This document shows, piece by piece, positions 49,118-57,543 of a DNA stretch of 64,000 nucleotides. This DNA comes from JANNRR01 sp031401675. Its GTDB lineage: Bacteria > Pseudomonadota > Alphaproteobacteria > Rhodobacterales > Rhodobacteraceae. Every line of letters begins with the position of its first letter. The stretch's first letter is position 1. The stretch lies in NCBI GenBank assembly GCA_031401675.1, contig JANNRR010000045.1, positions 14,450 to 78,449 on the forward strand. The letters are read 5' to 3'. Under the pieces are notes generated by a model. That model saw nothing but the letters and a program-made list of their open reading frames with translations. It was not told where the DNA came from and did no database searches. The translations under genes and the position numbers were made by a program.

Positions 49118-50506
49118 TCAGTTGCTGGCGACGCTGAAGGCGTTGCCCGACCCGAGATTGACATTCAGTGCCACGAAATTGCGCCCCATCTGGCGCAGGT
49201 TTTCGGCCAGCGTGGTGTTGGCTGCGGCGATCGAGGTTTCGGCGTCGACCAGATCTCGCAGCGTCGCGCCATCCTTGTCGATCAGGTCGCGGGTCAGGTC
49301 GACCACCTCGCGGTAGAGCCGCACGGTCTTTTCCGAAGAATTGACGGCGGAGACCGAGGCGGAATAGGTGACCAGCGCGCTTTCAACCTCAAGTATCGCC
49401 TGCAGGACCGTGGCTTTCCACGTGGTATGGGCTTGGCGGGCCCGGGATTCGCCGGCCTCGACCGCCGCGCGCGGTGCCTTGCTGAGCAGCGACGGGAATT
49501 GCAGGGTCGGGCCAAAGAAGTATTCGGTGCTGCTGTTGCCCTTGATCGACCGAAGCGAGATCGCGCCACCCAGCGACAATTTCGGATAGAGGTCTGCCCG
49601 GGCCGCGCCGATGTCGGCAACGGCCGCATAGTACAGCCGTTCGGCAATGAAAATGTCGGGACGGTTGCGCAGCAGATCGGCCGGGATGCCGACTTCCGAT
49701 GACAGGCGAGCACGAGGCTGGCCGCCGCCCTGGTCCAGATTGATGGCAAGTGTGCCGGGCGCGACACCGACCAGCACCGCAATCTCGGCCTTCTTCGCCT
49801 GAATGGCGGCTTGCAGTCCGGGTATCTGGCCCTCGATCTCCGCCAGGACCGCCTCTGCCCGCACCAGATCAAGCCGGGTGGCAGAGTTGGCATCAAAGAA
49901 CGTCTGGGTCAAAGCCAGGGTCTGGCGGCGCGAGGCCAGGTCCTGATAGCGCAATACCAGCAGGCGTTGCTGGAAGCGCAGGTCGACATAGGCGTTGGCC
50001 AGATTGAACAGCAGCAGCAACTGTGCCGCATTCACCTCGGCCGCCGCGACTTCGATCCGGGCACCCGCCGAATTCAGCTCTTCGCGCCGGCCGCCCAGGG
50101 GGTCCAGCAGCCAGGTAAAGGCCAGATTGCCTTCTGCAACGCCGCGGGCCGGATTGCCGTTGGCGCCAACAGACTTGAGCGAGGCGTCGGGCGACAGCGC
50201 GGCGGCACCCGGTATCTGGCGCAGCGCAGCGTTCGCCTCTGTCACCCGTTCGCGCGCCGCCTCCAGCGACAGGCTTCCGGAAAGCGCCTGCTGGATCAGC
50301 GCATCCAGCACCGGGTCCTTGAAGCGGTGCCACCAGGCGGCATTGCTCAGAAGAACCGGGTTGCCCTGAGGTGCGGCGGCATAGGATTTCAGGAACGGAA
50401 AGCCGGGCTGGTCATACCGACTGGGTTCAGCGCACCCTGCCACCCCGATCACCAGGGCCATGAAACAGAACGTGCGTGGCGCTGTGCGCCATTCGCTGCC
50501 ATGCAT
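49118..50506 (-). CDS. TolC/NodT-family outer-membrane efflux lipoprotein
   Basis: This 462-residue protein has a lipoprotein signal ending VIGVAGC (Cys25). Two repeated helical halves follow (ARERVTEANAALRQIPGAAA, and ASRRQTLALTQTFFDANSAT), as in outer-membrane factors. FLKSYAAAPQGNPVLLSNAAWWHRFKDPVLDALI is split here: the piece WWHRFKDPVLDALIQQAL is a family landmark. It forms the outer-membrane tunnel. The HlyD-type gene lies 162 bp upstream on the same strand, so they probably work together in type I-like export. Confidence 0.87.
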   Translation of the reverse strand: MHGSEWRTAPRTFCFMALVIGVAGCAEPSRYDQPGFPFLKSYAAAPQGNPVLLSNAAWWHRFKDPVLDALIQQALSGSLSLEAARERVTEANAALRQIPGAAALSPDASLKSVGANGNPARGVAEGNLAFTWLLDPLGGRREELNSAGARIEVAAAEVNAAQLLLLFNLANAYVDLRFQQRLLVLRYQDLASRRQTLALTQTFFDANSATRLDLVRAEAVLAEIEGQIPGLQAAIQAKKAEIAVLVGVAPGTLAINLDQGGGQPRARLSSEVGIPADLLRNRPDIFIAERLYYAAVADIGAARADLYPKLSLGGAISLRSIKGNSSTEYFFGPTLQFPSLLSKAPRAAVEAGESRARQAHTTWKATVLQAILEVESALVTYSASVSAVNSSEKTVRLYREVVDLTRDLIDKDGATLRDLVDAETSIAAANTTLAENLRQMGRNFVALNVNLGSGNAFSVASN

Positions 50507-50668
50507 TCGTCAACTGCCTCGGTCAGGTCCGCCTTTGGCGGCTTGTTGGTTGGGGATCGACCCGTGGCGATTGTGCCGCAGGTTGATCATTCCGACAAGC
50601 GCTTGCCGGAAATCGGCTGGATTTGTGCCGGGAATGCACCAGTCGGTGGCCCCGGCCCGATGACGGGT

Positions 50669-52036
50669 TCATTCCTCGCGAAAGGCGCGGTTCAACTGAT
50701 CAGACAGCGGCTTGATCAGATAGGTCAGCGCCGATTGTTCGCCGGTCGTCAGGAACGCCTCGACAGGCATGCCGGGCACCAGTTCCGAATTGCCGAGCCG
50801 CGCCAGTTCCTCGGGCGCGATCTCGACCTGAATGCGGTAATAGGACTGGCCGGTTGCCGGGTCCAGAATGCTGGTCGGCGAAATGCTGGACAGGGTGCCG
50901 GGCAGTTCCGGGGTGGTACGGGAACTGAAGGCCGGAAAGATCACCTTGGCCTTCTGCCCGATGAACACCTGATCAACAGACCGCAGGTCAAGCCGCAGCT
51001 CGAACAGCATACCTTCGCCCAACGGCACGATCTGCAGGACGGTGGCCGCTGCCGGCACCACACCGCCCACCGTGACGACCTGCATTTCATGGACCACGCC
51101 ATCGGCGGGCGACCGCATTTCGACGCGGTCCAGCTGCTTCTGCGTCGTGACGATGGTCAGGATCAGTTCTTCACTTTTGGTGGTGACATCGCGAAGATCG
51201 GTGACGACCTGCTCCTTGAAGGTGCGGTCGGCCTGCAGGATCTCCAGCTCGGTGTCGCGGATCGAATTGGCGATGCGGGCAAGTTCAGACTGATGGCCGG
51301 CAATCTGGCCCAGCATGTCGGCCTGGCTGCGCTGAATGTCCAGCACCTGGCTTTCGCGGGCCAGACCCTCCTTGTTCAGGGCAGAGACGTTTTCCAGTTC
51401 GCTTTCGATGAAGGTCAGTTGTTCGCGTTTCGAGGCCAGCAGCGCCTCGACCCCGGTCCGCTGGTTCCTGAACTGCAGGATTTTTTCGCGCAACTGTTCG
51501 GCACTTCCCAGCAGAACCTCGCGGCGGGCGGCAAAAATCTGTTCCTGCCCGGTCTGCTGACGGTCCAGCGGCAGACCCTCGAGGTGCCGGACCGCCGACG
51601 ACGCTGCGAGCCCGGCAAAATCGATGCTGACCAGACCAAGTTGTTCCGCCTCCAGCCGGGCTTTTTGCGTCAGCGCCTCGGCCAGACGGTTGCGGGCGAT
51701 ATCCAGATTGACGCGCAGCAGCGTCGGGTCCAGGCGCATCAGCACCTGCCCTTCGGTCACCCTGTCGCCGTTCTTGACCAGGATTTCGGCCACGACGCCG
51801 CCATCCAGGTTCTGTACCATCTTTGCCTGCCCGCGGACGACGACCTGACCGGAGGCTATGACCGCGCCGCTGATCATGGTAACTTGCGCCCAAAGAACCA
51901 GAATCGCCAACAGCACCAGACTGCCGATGGTTCCCAGCATCATCGCGGGCTTCAGTGCGGTTTGCAGGCCGGGTGTCGGCATCGGCGGCTTCACGGCAGG
52001 TTTGACCCGTGACCCGGCGGATTCTTGCGCAATCAT
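50669..52036 (-). CDS. HlyD-family type I secretion periplasmic adaptor
   Basis: This 455-residue protein has one membrane anchor (about 32-57, MLGTIGSLVLLAILVLWAQV), then a lipoyl half (GQAKMVQNLDGGVVAEILVK), a long coiled-coil (about 105-300) and a C-terminal barrel (GEGMLFELRLDLRSVDQVFI). This is the PrtE/HlyD architecture. It should link an ABC exporter to the TolC-type protein downstream. No cognate ABC exporter gene is in the window, which is unusual. Proteins or surface polysaccharide enzymes are possible cargo. Confidence 0.88.
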   Translation of the reverse strand: MIAQESAGSRVKPAVKPPMPTPGLQTALKPAMMLGTIGSLVLLAILVLWAQVTMISGAVIASGQVVVRGQAKMVQNLDGGVVAEILVKNGDRVTEGQVLMRLDPTLLRVNLDIARNRLAEALTQKARLEAEQLGLVSIDFAGLAASSAVRHLEGLPLDRQQTGQEQIFAARREVLLGSAEQLREKILQFRNQRTGVEALLASKREQLTFIESELENVSALNKEGLARESQVLDIQRSQADMLGQIAGHQSELARIANSIRDTELEILQADRTFKEQVVTDLRDVTTKSEELILTIVTTQKQLDRVEMRSPADGVVHEMQVVTVGGVVPAAATVLQIVPLGEGMLFELRLDLRSVDQVFIGQKAKVIFPAFSSRTTPELPGTLSSISPTSILDPATGQSYYRIQVEIAPEELARLGNSELVPGMPVEAFLTTGEQSALTYLIKPLSDQLNRAFREE

Positions 52037-52510
52037 GGCTTTGATCCAGACCCGGTTTTCAGGGTCAGGTCAGCGCGGACCGGATGCTGGCCGACCCGAC
52101 GGTACAGCCTGACGCCGAACTGTCCGGCCCAAGCGAACGTTGCGCCTATGTCGCTTGGCGTCATAGTTCGGCCGAGTGTCTGCAGGCTGCCTGCAATGGT
52201 CATTTATTATCCATCTTTATCTGGTAATTGGCCCATTACGGACCAAAAGTCAAACATCGGATAGCGCGGTTTTTTCGGGATCAGTCAGGTGTGGACAAGC
52301 CACAAGAACATTCCGCCCGCCAGACCTGATCGCGCCATTTCGCTGCCCGACACGGCAGCAATTCAGGGCAAACCGAAGCATTCCGGACAACGTCGGCATC
52401 CGGAAACACGCCGACGGCAGTCCTTCCTTGCTTTTGCCAGAATTGGAGCGTTTCTTGCAGCCGGGTAACAAATGTGCGTATTCGTGAGTACCGAAGTTGG
52501 ATCACCAAGC
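52037..52510. promoter_or_regulatory. AT-rich divergent control region with a dyad
   Basis: This 474-bp gap separates hlyD and the glycosyltransferase gene. An AT-rich patch (52199-52260) contains GTAATTGGCCCATTAC (52224-52239), a 16-bp dyad with seven of eight pairs matching. It could be an operator for either direction. No gene was recognised here. Confidence 0.4.
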
Positions 52511-53521
52511 ATGAAACATGAGCAACGCAGCGTGCATCCGTTCGAGATGATAAGCCCGCCGCAAGGCAAGGTCGAGGTGTTGCTGGCGACCTACAACAAC
52601 GCCGACTATCTGGAGCCGCTTCTCGACTCGCTTCTGGCGCAGAGTTTCGGGGATTTTCACCTGGTCATCAGTGACGACTGCTCGACCGATGATACCGTCA
52701 AGATCCTCAAACGATATCTCGGCCGGTTCCAAAACCCGGTCCGGCTGATCGAGCGCGACAGGCCAAGCGGGTCGGCCGCAGCAAACTTCGCCATGCTGAT
52801 GCAGCAGAGCCACGGCGACTTTGTGTTTCTGTGCGACGGCGACGATGTCTGGTACCCCGACAAGCTGAAAGCCTTTCTTGCCAAGGCGCGGCCGCGGCAG
52901 GACATGCTGGGGCCGGACGTGCCGATGTTCCTGTTTTCGGATGCCTCGATCATTAGCGCCGACGGTGCGCCGTCGGGGCCGAGTTATTGGGCTTACAAGA
53001 ATACCGACCCTGCCCGCTGCCTGTCACTGCAGCGTTTGCTGGTCTGCACGCCGATGCTGGGCTGTGCGTCGATGATGAACCGCGCACTGGTGCAACTGGC
53101 CTGCAACGTCCCGCTGGGACGGGTGACCGGGCATGACTGGTGGGCCCTGTTGGTGGCTGCCAGTCTGGGCGAAGTCGGGTTTGTCGATGCCCCGACAATC
53201 GCCTATCGCGTTCACGGCAAAAACGCTTCGCAGCCGATGCAGATCACGCTGACTTCGTTCAAGGAACGGTCCGGCTCGCGTCTGGGTCGGCTTTCCGGAC
53301 CCATCCACGAGGTGCGCCGCCGGATCGTGATCCGTCAGCGGCAGGCAGAGCCGCTGCTGGAACAGTTCGGCGACAGGCTGTCGCAGGAACGCCGCCAGAT
53401 CATCGAGAAGTTCCTGGCGATCAAGAACCGGTCGTTTGTCGGGCGGCGGCTGGCGCTGATCAGAAACGGCTTCACCTATCCCGACGGCCTGCGCAACGCG
53501 GCGCTGTTGATGTTCTGCTGA
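52511..53521 (+). CDS. Family 2 glycosyltransferase
   Basis: This 336-residue protein has a GT-A fold: VEVLLATYNNADYLEPLLDS near the start, LVISDDCSTDDTVKIL, the nucleotide-sugar motif CDGDDVWYPDKL and HDWWALLVAASLGEV as the acceptor-side region. The pattern resembles rhamnosyltransferases. ATG 52511 is preferred over an earlier in-frame start (52472) because MKHEQRS starts a normal N-terminus; ATG 52547 is also possible. It probably adds a sugar to a surface polysaccharide built by the downstream genes. Confidence 0.85.
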   Translation: MKHEQRSVHPFEMISPPQGKVEVLLATYNNADYLEPLLDSLLAQSFGDFHLVISDDCSTDDTVKILKRYLGRFQNPVRLIERDRPSGSAAANFAMLMQQSHGDFVFLCDGDDVWYPDKLKAFLAKARPRQDMLGPDVPMFLFSDASIISADGAPSGPSYWAYKNTDPARCLSLQRLLVCTPMLGCASMMNRALVQLACNVPLGRVTGHDWWALLVAASLGEVGFVDAPTIAYRVHGKNASQPMQITLTSFKERSGSRLGRLSGPIHEVRRRIVIRQRQAEPLLEQFGDRLSQERRQIIEKFLAIKNRSFVGRRLALIRNGFTYPDGLRNAALLMFC

Positions 53522-53638
53522 AAGGCGCTCGCCCTGCGCGGTACTGATCGGCTGATGTCCGCCTGTCTCGGTTGACTCACTGCAATAAACCTGAAAAAGA
53601 TTTGCTAATCACGATTGCAACTTTAGGTGGAGTGAGCC

Positions 53639-54523
53639 ATGGCCGATGGGAGTTTCGCTCGAGTTCAGCCGCAAGAGCTTTTCTTCTTTTCCCGCGACCG
53701 GATGAACGCGCTCGCCGATGCGCTGCACGATGACTTCAAGGCGGCGACTCCGTTCCCGCATGTGGTGATCGACGATTTCTTTCCCCCGGATGTTGCAATG
53801 CGGATCGGCAAGAGCTTCCCCGGCATCGACGACATCGACTGGCGGCTGGAAGGACCCGGCGACAGCAAGCACAGCGGCGACAAGCATATCGAAAAGGTGT
53901 CGACCGGGGATGAGGAGAAGTTCCCCGACTACATCCGCTTCATGATGATGCAGTTCCAGTCTGGGATCTTCTGCAAGTTCCTGGACCGGTTGACCGGATT
54001 TCAGTATCTGGCCCCCGATCCAAGCCACCACGGCTGCGGGCTGCATTCCACCGGCAACGGCGGGCGGCTGATGCTGCATATCGACGCTTCCCGGCACCCG
54101 AACAAGGACCTGAACCAGCTGATCAACGTGATCTATTACTGCTCGCCCGACTGGAATGTGGATTATGGCGGCGGGCTGGAGCTGTGGAACGAGGATGCCA
54201 GCACGTGCGTGCGGGTGGTGGAACCGGTGTTCAACCGCATGATCATATTCTACACGGCCGGGCAAAGCTGGCATGGCCACCCGCATCCGGTGGTTTGCCC
54301 GCCCGGAATGCGGCGCAATTCGATGGCGCTGTACTACTATACCACCGACAAGGGGATTACCGACCTGAGCTACCGCAATTACGTGCAGTGGAAAGGCGTG
54401 ACCGAGCATGATCGCAAAGAACCGATCCACTATGTGAAATCGGCAGTACGGGCGCTGTTGCCAACGGCAGCGGTGAACGCGCTAGCGCGGGTCGCACGGC
54501 GCACCGGTCTGAACGGGAAATAG
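53639..54523 (+). CDS. 2-oxoglutarate/Fe(II)-dependent oxygenase (prolyl-4-hydroxylase-like)
   Basis: This 294-residue protein has a double-stranded beta-helix oxygenase core. Likely iron ligands are His147 and Asp149 (RLMLHIDASRHP) and His212 (GQSWHGHPHPVV); Arg225 or Arg226 (PGMRRNSMALYYY) would bind 2-oxoglutarate. Relatives occur beside polysaccharide genes and hydroxylate proteins or glycans. The stop codon lies 3 bases before the DUF1289 gene. The substrate is unknown. Confidence 0.82.
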   Translation: MADGSFARVQPQELFFFSRDRMNALADALHDDFKAATPFPHVVIDDFFPPDVAMRIGKSFPGIDDIDWRLEGPGDSKHSGDKHIEKVSTGDEEKFPDYIRFMMMQFQSGIFCKFLDRLTGFQYLAPDPSHHGCGLHSTGNGGRLMLHIDASRHPNKDLNQLINVIYYCSPDWNVDYGGGLELWNEDASTCVRVVEPVFNRMIIFYTAGQSWHGHPHPVVCPPGMRRNSMALYYYTTDKGITDLSYRNYVQWKGVTEHDRKEPIHYVKSAVRALLPTAAVNALARVARRTGLNGK

Positions 54524-54526
54524 CCG

Positions 54527-54781
54527 ATGGGTCTGATCGACCTGTGGCCAAGGCGGGGAATACCCCCAGGCCGCCCTGATCCCGAGAGTCCCTGCCGGAA
54601 GATATGCACGTTGGACTTCGAGGCGCGGCGCTGCACCGGATGCCACCGCACCGCCGGAGAAATTGCCGGCTGGTCCCGGTTTTCGCGGGCAGAGCGAAAG
54701 GCGATCCTTGCGGCGTTGCCAGATCGTGGGCGGCAGGCCATGGTGGGTGCCGGAGCCCGGCCGGACCATTCCCACTCCTGA
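54527..54781 (+). CDS. DUF1289-domain small protein
   Basis: This 84-residue protein has the DUF1289 pattern: ESPCRKICTLD, CTGCHRTAGEIAGWSRFS and RAERKAILAALPDR. Four cysteines (two pairs) probably bind a metal. The gene begins 3 bases after the oxygenase stop, so the two are likely cotranscribed. Function of the family is not established. The segment 54782-54924 behind it holds no further gene. Confidence 0.75.
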   Translation: MGLIDLWPRRGIPPGRPDPESPCRKICTLDFEARRCTGCHRTAGEIAGWSRFSRAERKAILAALPDRGRQAMVGAGARPDHSHS

Positions 54782-54924
54782 TTTCGCAGCAGAAAGCGGC
54801 GCAAACCCGCGCGGGCCACCGTGCTCGGGTCCACCGCCGAACTGGGGACTTGACCCGGGGGGCCTGAACCGGAACAAGGACGCTGATCCATTTCACACCA
54901 GCATCCCGTCCCGGCACCCATGTA

Positions 54925-56316
54925 ATGTTGAAATCTGCCTTGTTGATCCTGTCGGGAAACGCCGCAAACGCATTGCTGCTGCTGGCGCGCAATCTGGCGG
55001 TGGCGCGGCTGATCAGTGTCGAGAATTACGGCATTGCCGCGACCTTCGGTCTGGCGCTGGCGATCATCGAAATGACCTCGACCTTTGGCCTGCAACAGCA
55101 GCTGGTGCAGGACAAGCGTGGCAATGACCCGGATTTCCAGGCGGCGCTGCAAGGGTTTCAGGTCCTGCGCGGCTTTGTGAATGCCGCAATTCTGTTGGCA
55201 CTGGCCGGGCCGTTCTCGCAGTTCATGGGCGTGCCGGAAGTGGCGTGGGCCCATCGCTTGATCGTGGTCGTGCTGATCCTGAACGGGCTGGTGCATTTCG
55301 ACATGCACCGGCTGAGCCGGCGGATGCACTATCTGCCGGCCACTGTTGCCGCCGTATTGTCGCCGGTGGCCGCACTTCTGGCGATCTGGCCGCTGCATCT
55401 GATCTTTGGCGATTATCAGGTGATGTTGTGGTCGCTGATCATTCAGGCGGGGGCGACGGCGATTGCGTCGCATCTGGTCGCCGAGCGGCCGTATCGGGTG
55501 GTCTTTGACCGGGCGGTCATGGTGCAAAGCCTGCGGTTCGGCTGGCCGTTGCTGATCGACGGACTGCTGCTGTTCGCGATTTTCAATGGCGAAAAGCTGA
55601 TCGTTGGCCGGGTGTTCGGGATGGAGCCGCTGGCGCTGTTCGCGATGGCGATCACCCTGACGCTGACGCCGGCCCTGGTGCTGCAGAAGAGCGCATCGAG
55701 TTTCTTCCTGCCGCAACTGTCCGCCGCGTCAGAGCCCGAGAAGTTCGAGGAGCTGTCGATGGTCAGTCTGCAATGTCACCTGCTGTTTGGCGGACTGCTG
55801 GTGGTGGCAGTTGTGGTGCTGGGGGCACCGTTCGTGCATCTGGTTCTGGGGCCGAAGTACGAACCGGTGGTGCCGCTGTTGATCCTATTGTCGGTGATGC
55901 AGGCGCTGCGGGTGTTCAAAGGCGGCGGGGCGACGATCTCGATGGCGCGGGCCCGGACGGCCAACGGGATGATCGCGAATATCCTGCGCGTGGCGATCCT
56001 GCCGGTTGCCTGGTACGTGGCGGCGACTGGCGGCAGCATCGTCAGCGTCATCTGGATCGGGATCGGCGGTGAACTGCTAGGCCTGATCGTGTCGCTGGCG
56101 TTGTTGCGCTTTCAGATGCGGCTGCCCCTTCGCAGCGCTGTTGCACCTTTGGGGCTGATGCTGGGGATACTGGTGGTCACCGGGCTCGGGGCAAGCGGAA
56201 CGCTGCCCGACTATTGGACCCTGATCGTGATCGCACTTCTGGTGGTGGCACCATTGACGATGGGCAACCTGCGCAGATACGTGCTGCGCCGGGTCGTGAC
56301 CCATCACGCGGACTAG
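54925..56316 (+). CDS. Polysaccharide flippase (Wzx/PST family)
   Basis: This 463-residue inner-membrane protein has about twelve to fourteen hydrophobic segments. The N-terminus LARNLAVARLISVENYGIAA is typical of MOP-superfamily flippases. It moves lipid-linked oligosaccharide units across the inner membrane. The neighbours (glycosyltransferase, acyltransferase, polymerase-like protein) support a surface polysaccharide route. ATG 54925 has no strong ribosome site, so a nearby alternative start cannot be excluded. Confidence 0.85.
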   Translation: MLKSALLILSGNAANALLLLARNLAVARLISVENYGIAATFGLALAIIEMTSTFGLQQQLVQDKRGNDPDFQAALQGFQVLRGFVNAAILLALAGPFSQFMGVPEVAWAHRLIVVVLILNGLVHFDMHRLSRRMHYLPATVAAVLSPVAALLAIWPLHLIFGDYQVMLWSLIIQAGATAIASHLVAERPYRVVFDRAVMVQSLRFGWPLLIDGLLLFAIFNGEKLIVGRVFGMEPLALFAMAITLTLTPALVLQKSASSFFLPQLSAASEPEKFEELSMVSLQCHLLFGGLLVVAVVVLGAPFVHLVLGPKYEPVVPLLILLSVMQALRVFKGGGATISMARARTANGMIANILRVAILPVAWYVAATGGSIVSVIWIGIGGELLGLIVSLALLRFQMRLPLRSAVAPLGLMLGILVVTGLGASGTLPDYWTLIVIALLVVAPLTMGNLRRYVLRRVVTHHAD

Positions 56317-56439
56317 GTCGGCGGACCGCGGTGATGCCAGAGTGCGACCCTGCCGAAGTGCTGCCATGTGATGGACAAACTTCCGTGAAATCGATTTGGA
56401 TGGCCGGTTGGTGATCAGGATGGGGCCGGGGTAAAGGCA

Positions 56440-57543
56440 ATGGTCTGGCTTGGGGCGGCGGCGCAGGGGCGCGACAATAACTTGAACCTGATCCGGATGC
56501 TGGCAGCGACGGCTGTTCTGGTGTCGCATGCCTGGCCGATGACCTTTGGTCCGGGCGTTCTGGAACCGATGGAACGCCTTGCCGGCCACTCGCTCGGGCG
56601 GCTGTCGGTGTACGTGTTCTTTGCCATCTCGGGTTTTCTGATTGCCGCCAGCTTCACCCGATCCTCCAGCCAGGGGCGCTTTGTGCTGGCCCGGGTCTTG
56701 CGGTTGATGCCGGGGCTGTTCGTTTCGCTGGTGCTGGTGGGGCTGGTGCTGGGGCCGCTGGTCACCCGGCTGCCGGTGGCTGACTATCTGTCGCAGCCCG
56801 GCCCGTGGACATCGATCCTGCGCAACCTGACGCTGGTTTTCCCGCAATATACGCTGCCGGGGGTGTTTGCGGACAACCCGTACCCGTCGGTTCAGGGCTC
56901 GATCTGGACATTGGTGCACGAGGTGATCTGTTACGGGCTGGTGTTCGTGGCAGGCTTGTTCGGCGCGCTGCGGCCCGGCTGGCCGATGCTGGTCTTGCTG
57001 GGGCTTTACGGCGCTGGCTGGGCAATGACCGGGCTGACGGATCTGCCGGTTCACCCCAAGATAATGCTCTTGCAGACCCTGTCGCTGCCATATGTCGCCG
57101 GCATGGCCGCGTGGGTCTGGCGTGACCGGATACCACTGTCGTTTTGGGGGATAGTGGTGCTGGCGTTGGCTTGGCTTGCGGTTCGGCAGACCGCAGTGGC
57201 CTATCCGGCGCTGATCGGCCTGCTGTTCTATGCGACCTTCTGGCTGGCCTATGTGCCGCAGGGCTGGCTGCGCGGTTACAACCGTCTGGGCGATTTCTCC
57301 TACGGCATGTATATCTATGCGTTTCCGATCCAGGGGCTGGTGGTCTGGCTGTTCGGGCCGACGACACCTGCCGCCCATATCGCACTGGCCTTCCCGCTCA
57401 CGTTGCTGCTGGCAATCCTGTCTTGGCATCTGGTCGAGCAGCCCGCACTTGGTATGATGAAGCGCGGGCGAGCGGCGAAGCCCAGCCCGCCCCAGTTCGT
57501 ACGGGCGTCCTTTGGCGACACGCCCTGGATCAAACGGCCATGA
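56440..57543 (+). CDS. Acyltransferase 3 family membrane protein (OafA-like)
   Basis: This 367-residue protein has about ten membrane segments. The family start NNLNLIRMLAATAVLVSHAW carries the catalytic-histidine region, and SVYVFFAISGFLIAASF and GSIWTLVHEVICYGL follow. Such proteins O-acetylate or otherwise acylate surface polysaccharides. The end overlaps the convergent beta-helix gene by 14 bases. It lies 123 bp behind the flippase gene on the same strand. Confidence 0.87.
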   Translation: MVWLGAAAQGRDNNLNLIRMLAATAVLVSHAWPMTFGPGVLEPMERLAGHSLGRLSVYVFFAISGFLIAASFTRSSSQGRFVLARVLRLMPGLFVSLVLVGLVLGPLVTRLPVADYLSQPGPWTSILRNLTLVFPQYTLPGVFADNPYPSVQGSIWTLVHEVICYGLVFVAGLFGALRPGWPMLVLLGLYGAGWAMTGLTDLPVHPKIMLLQTLSLPYVAGMAAWVWRDRIPLSFWGIVVLALAWLAVRQTAVAYPALIGLLFYATFWLAYVPQGWLRGYNRLGDFSYGMYIYAFPIQGLVVWLFGPTTPAAHIALAFPLTLLLAILSWHLVEQPALGMMKRGRAAKPSPPQFVRASFGDTPWIKRP

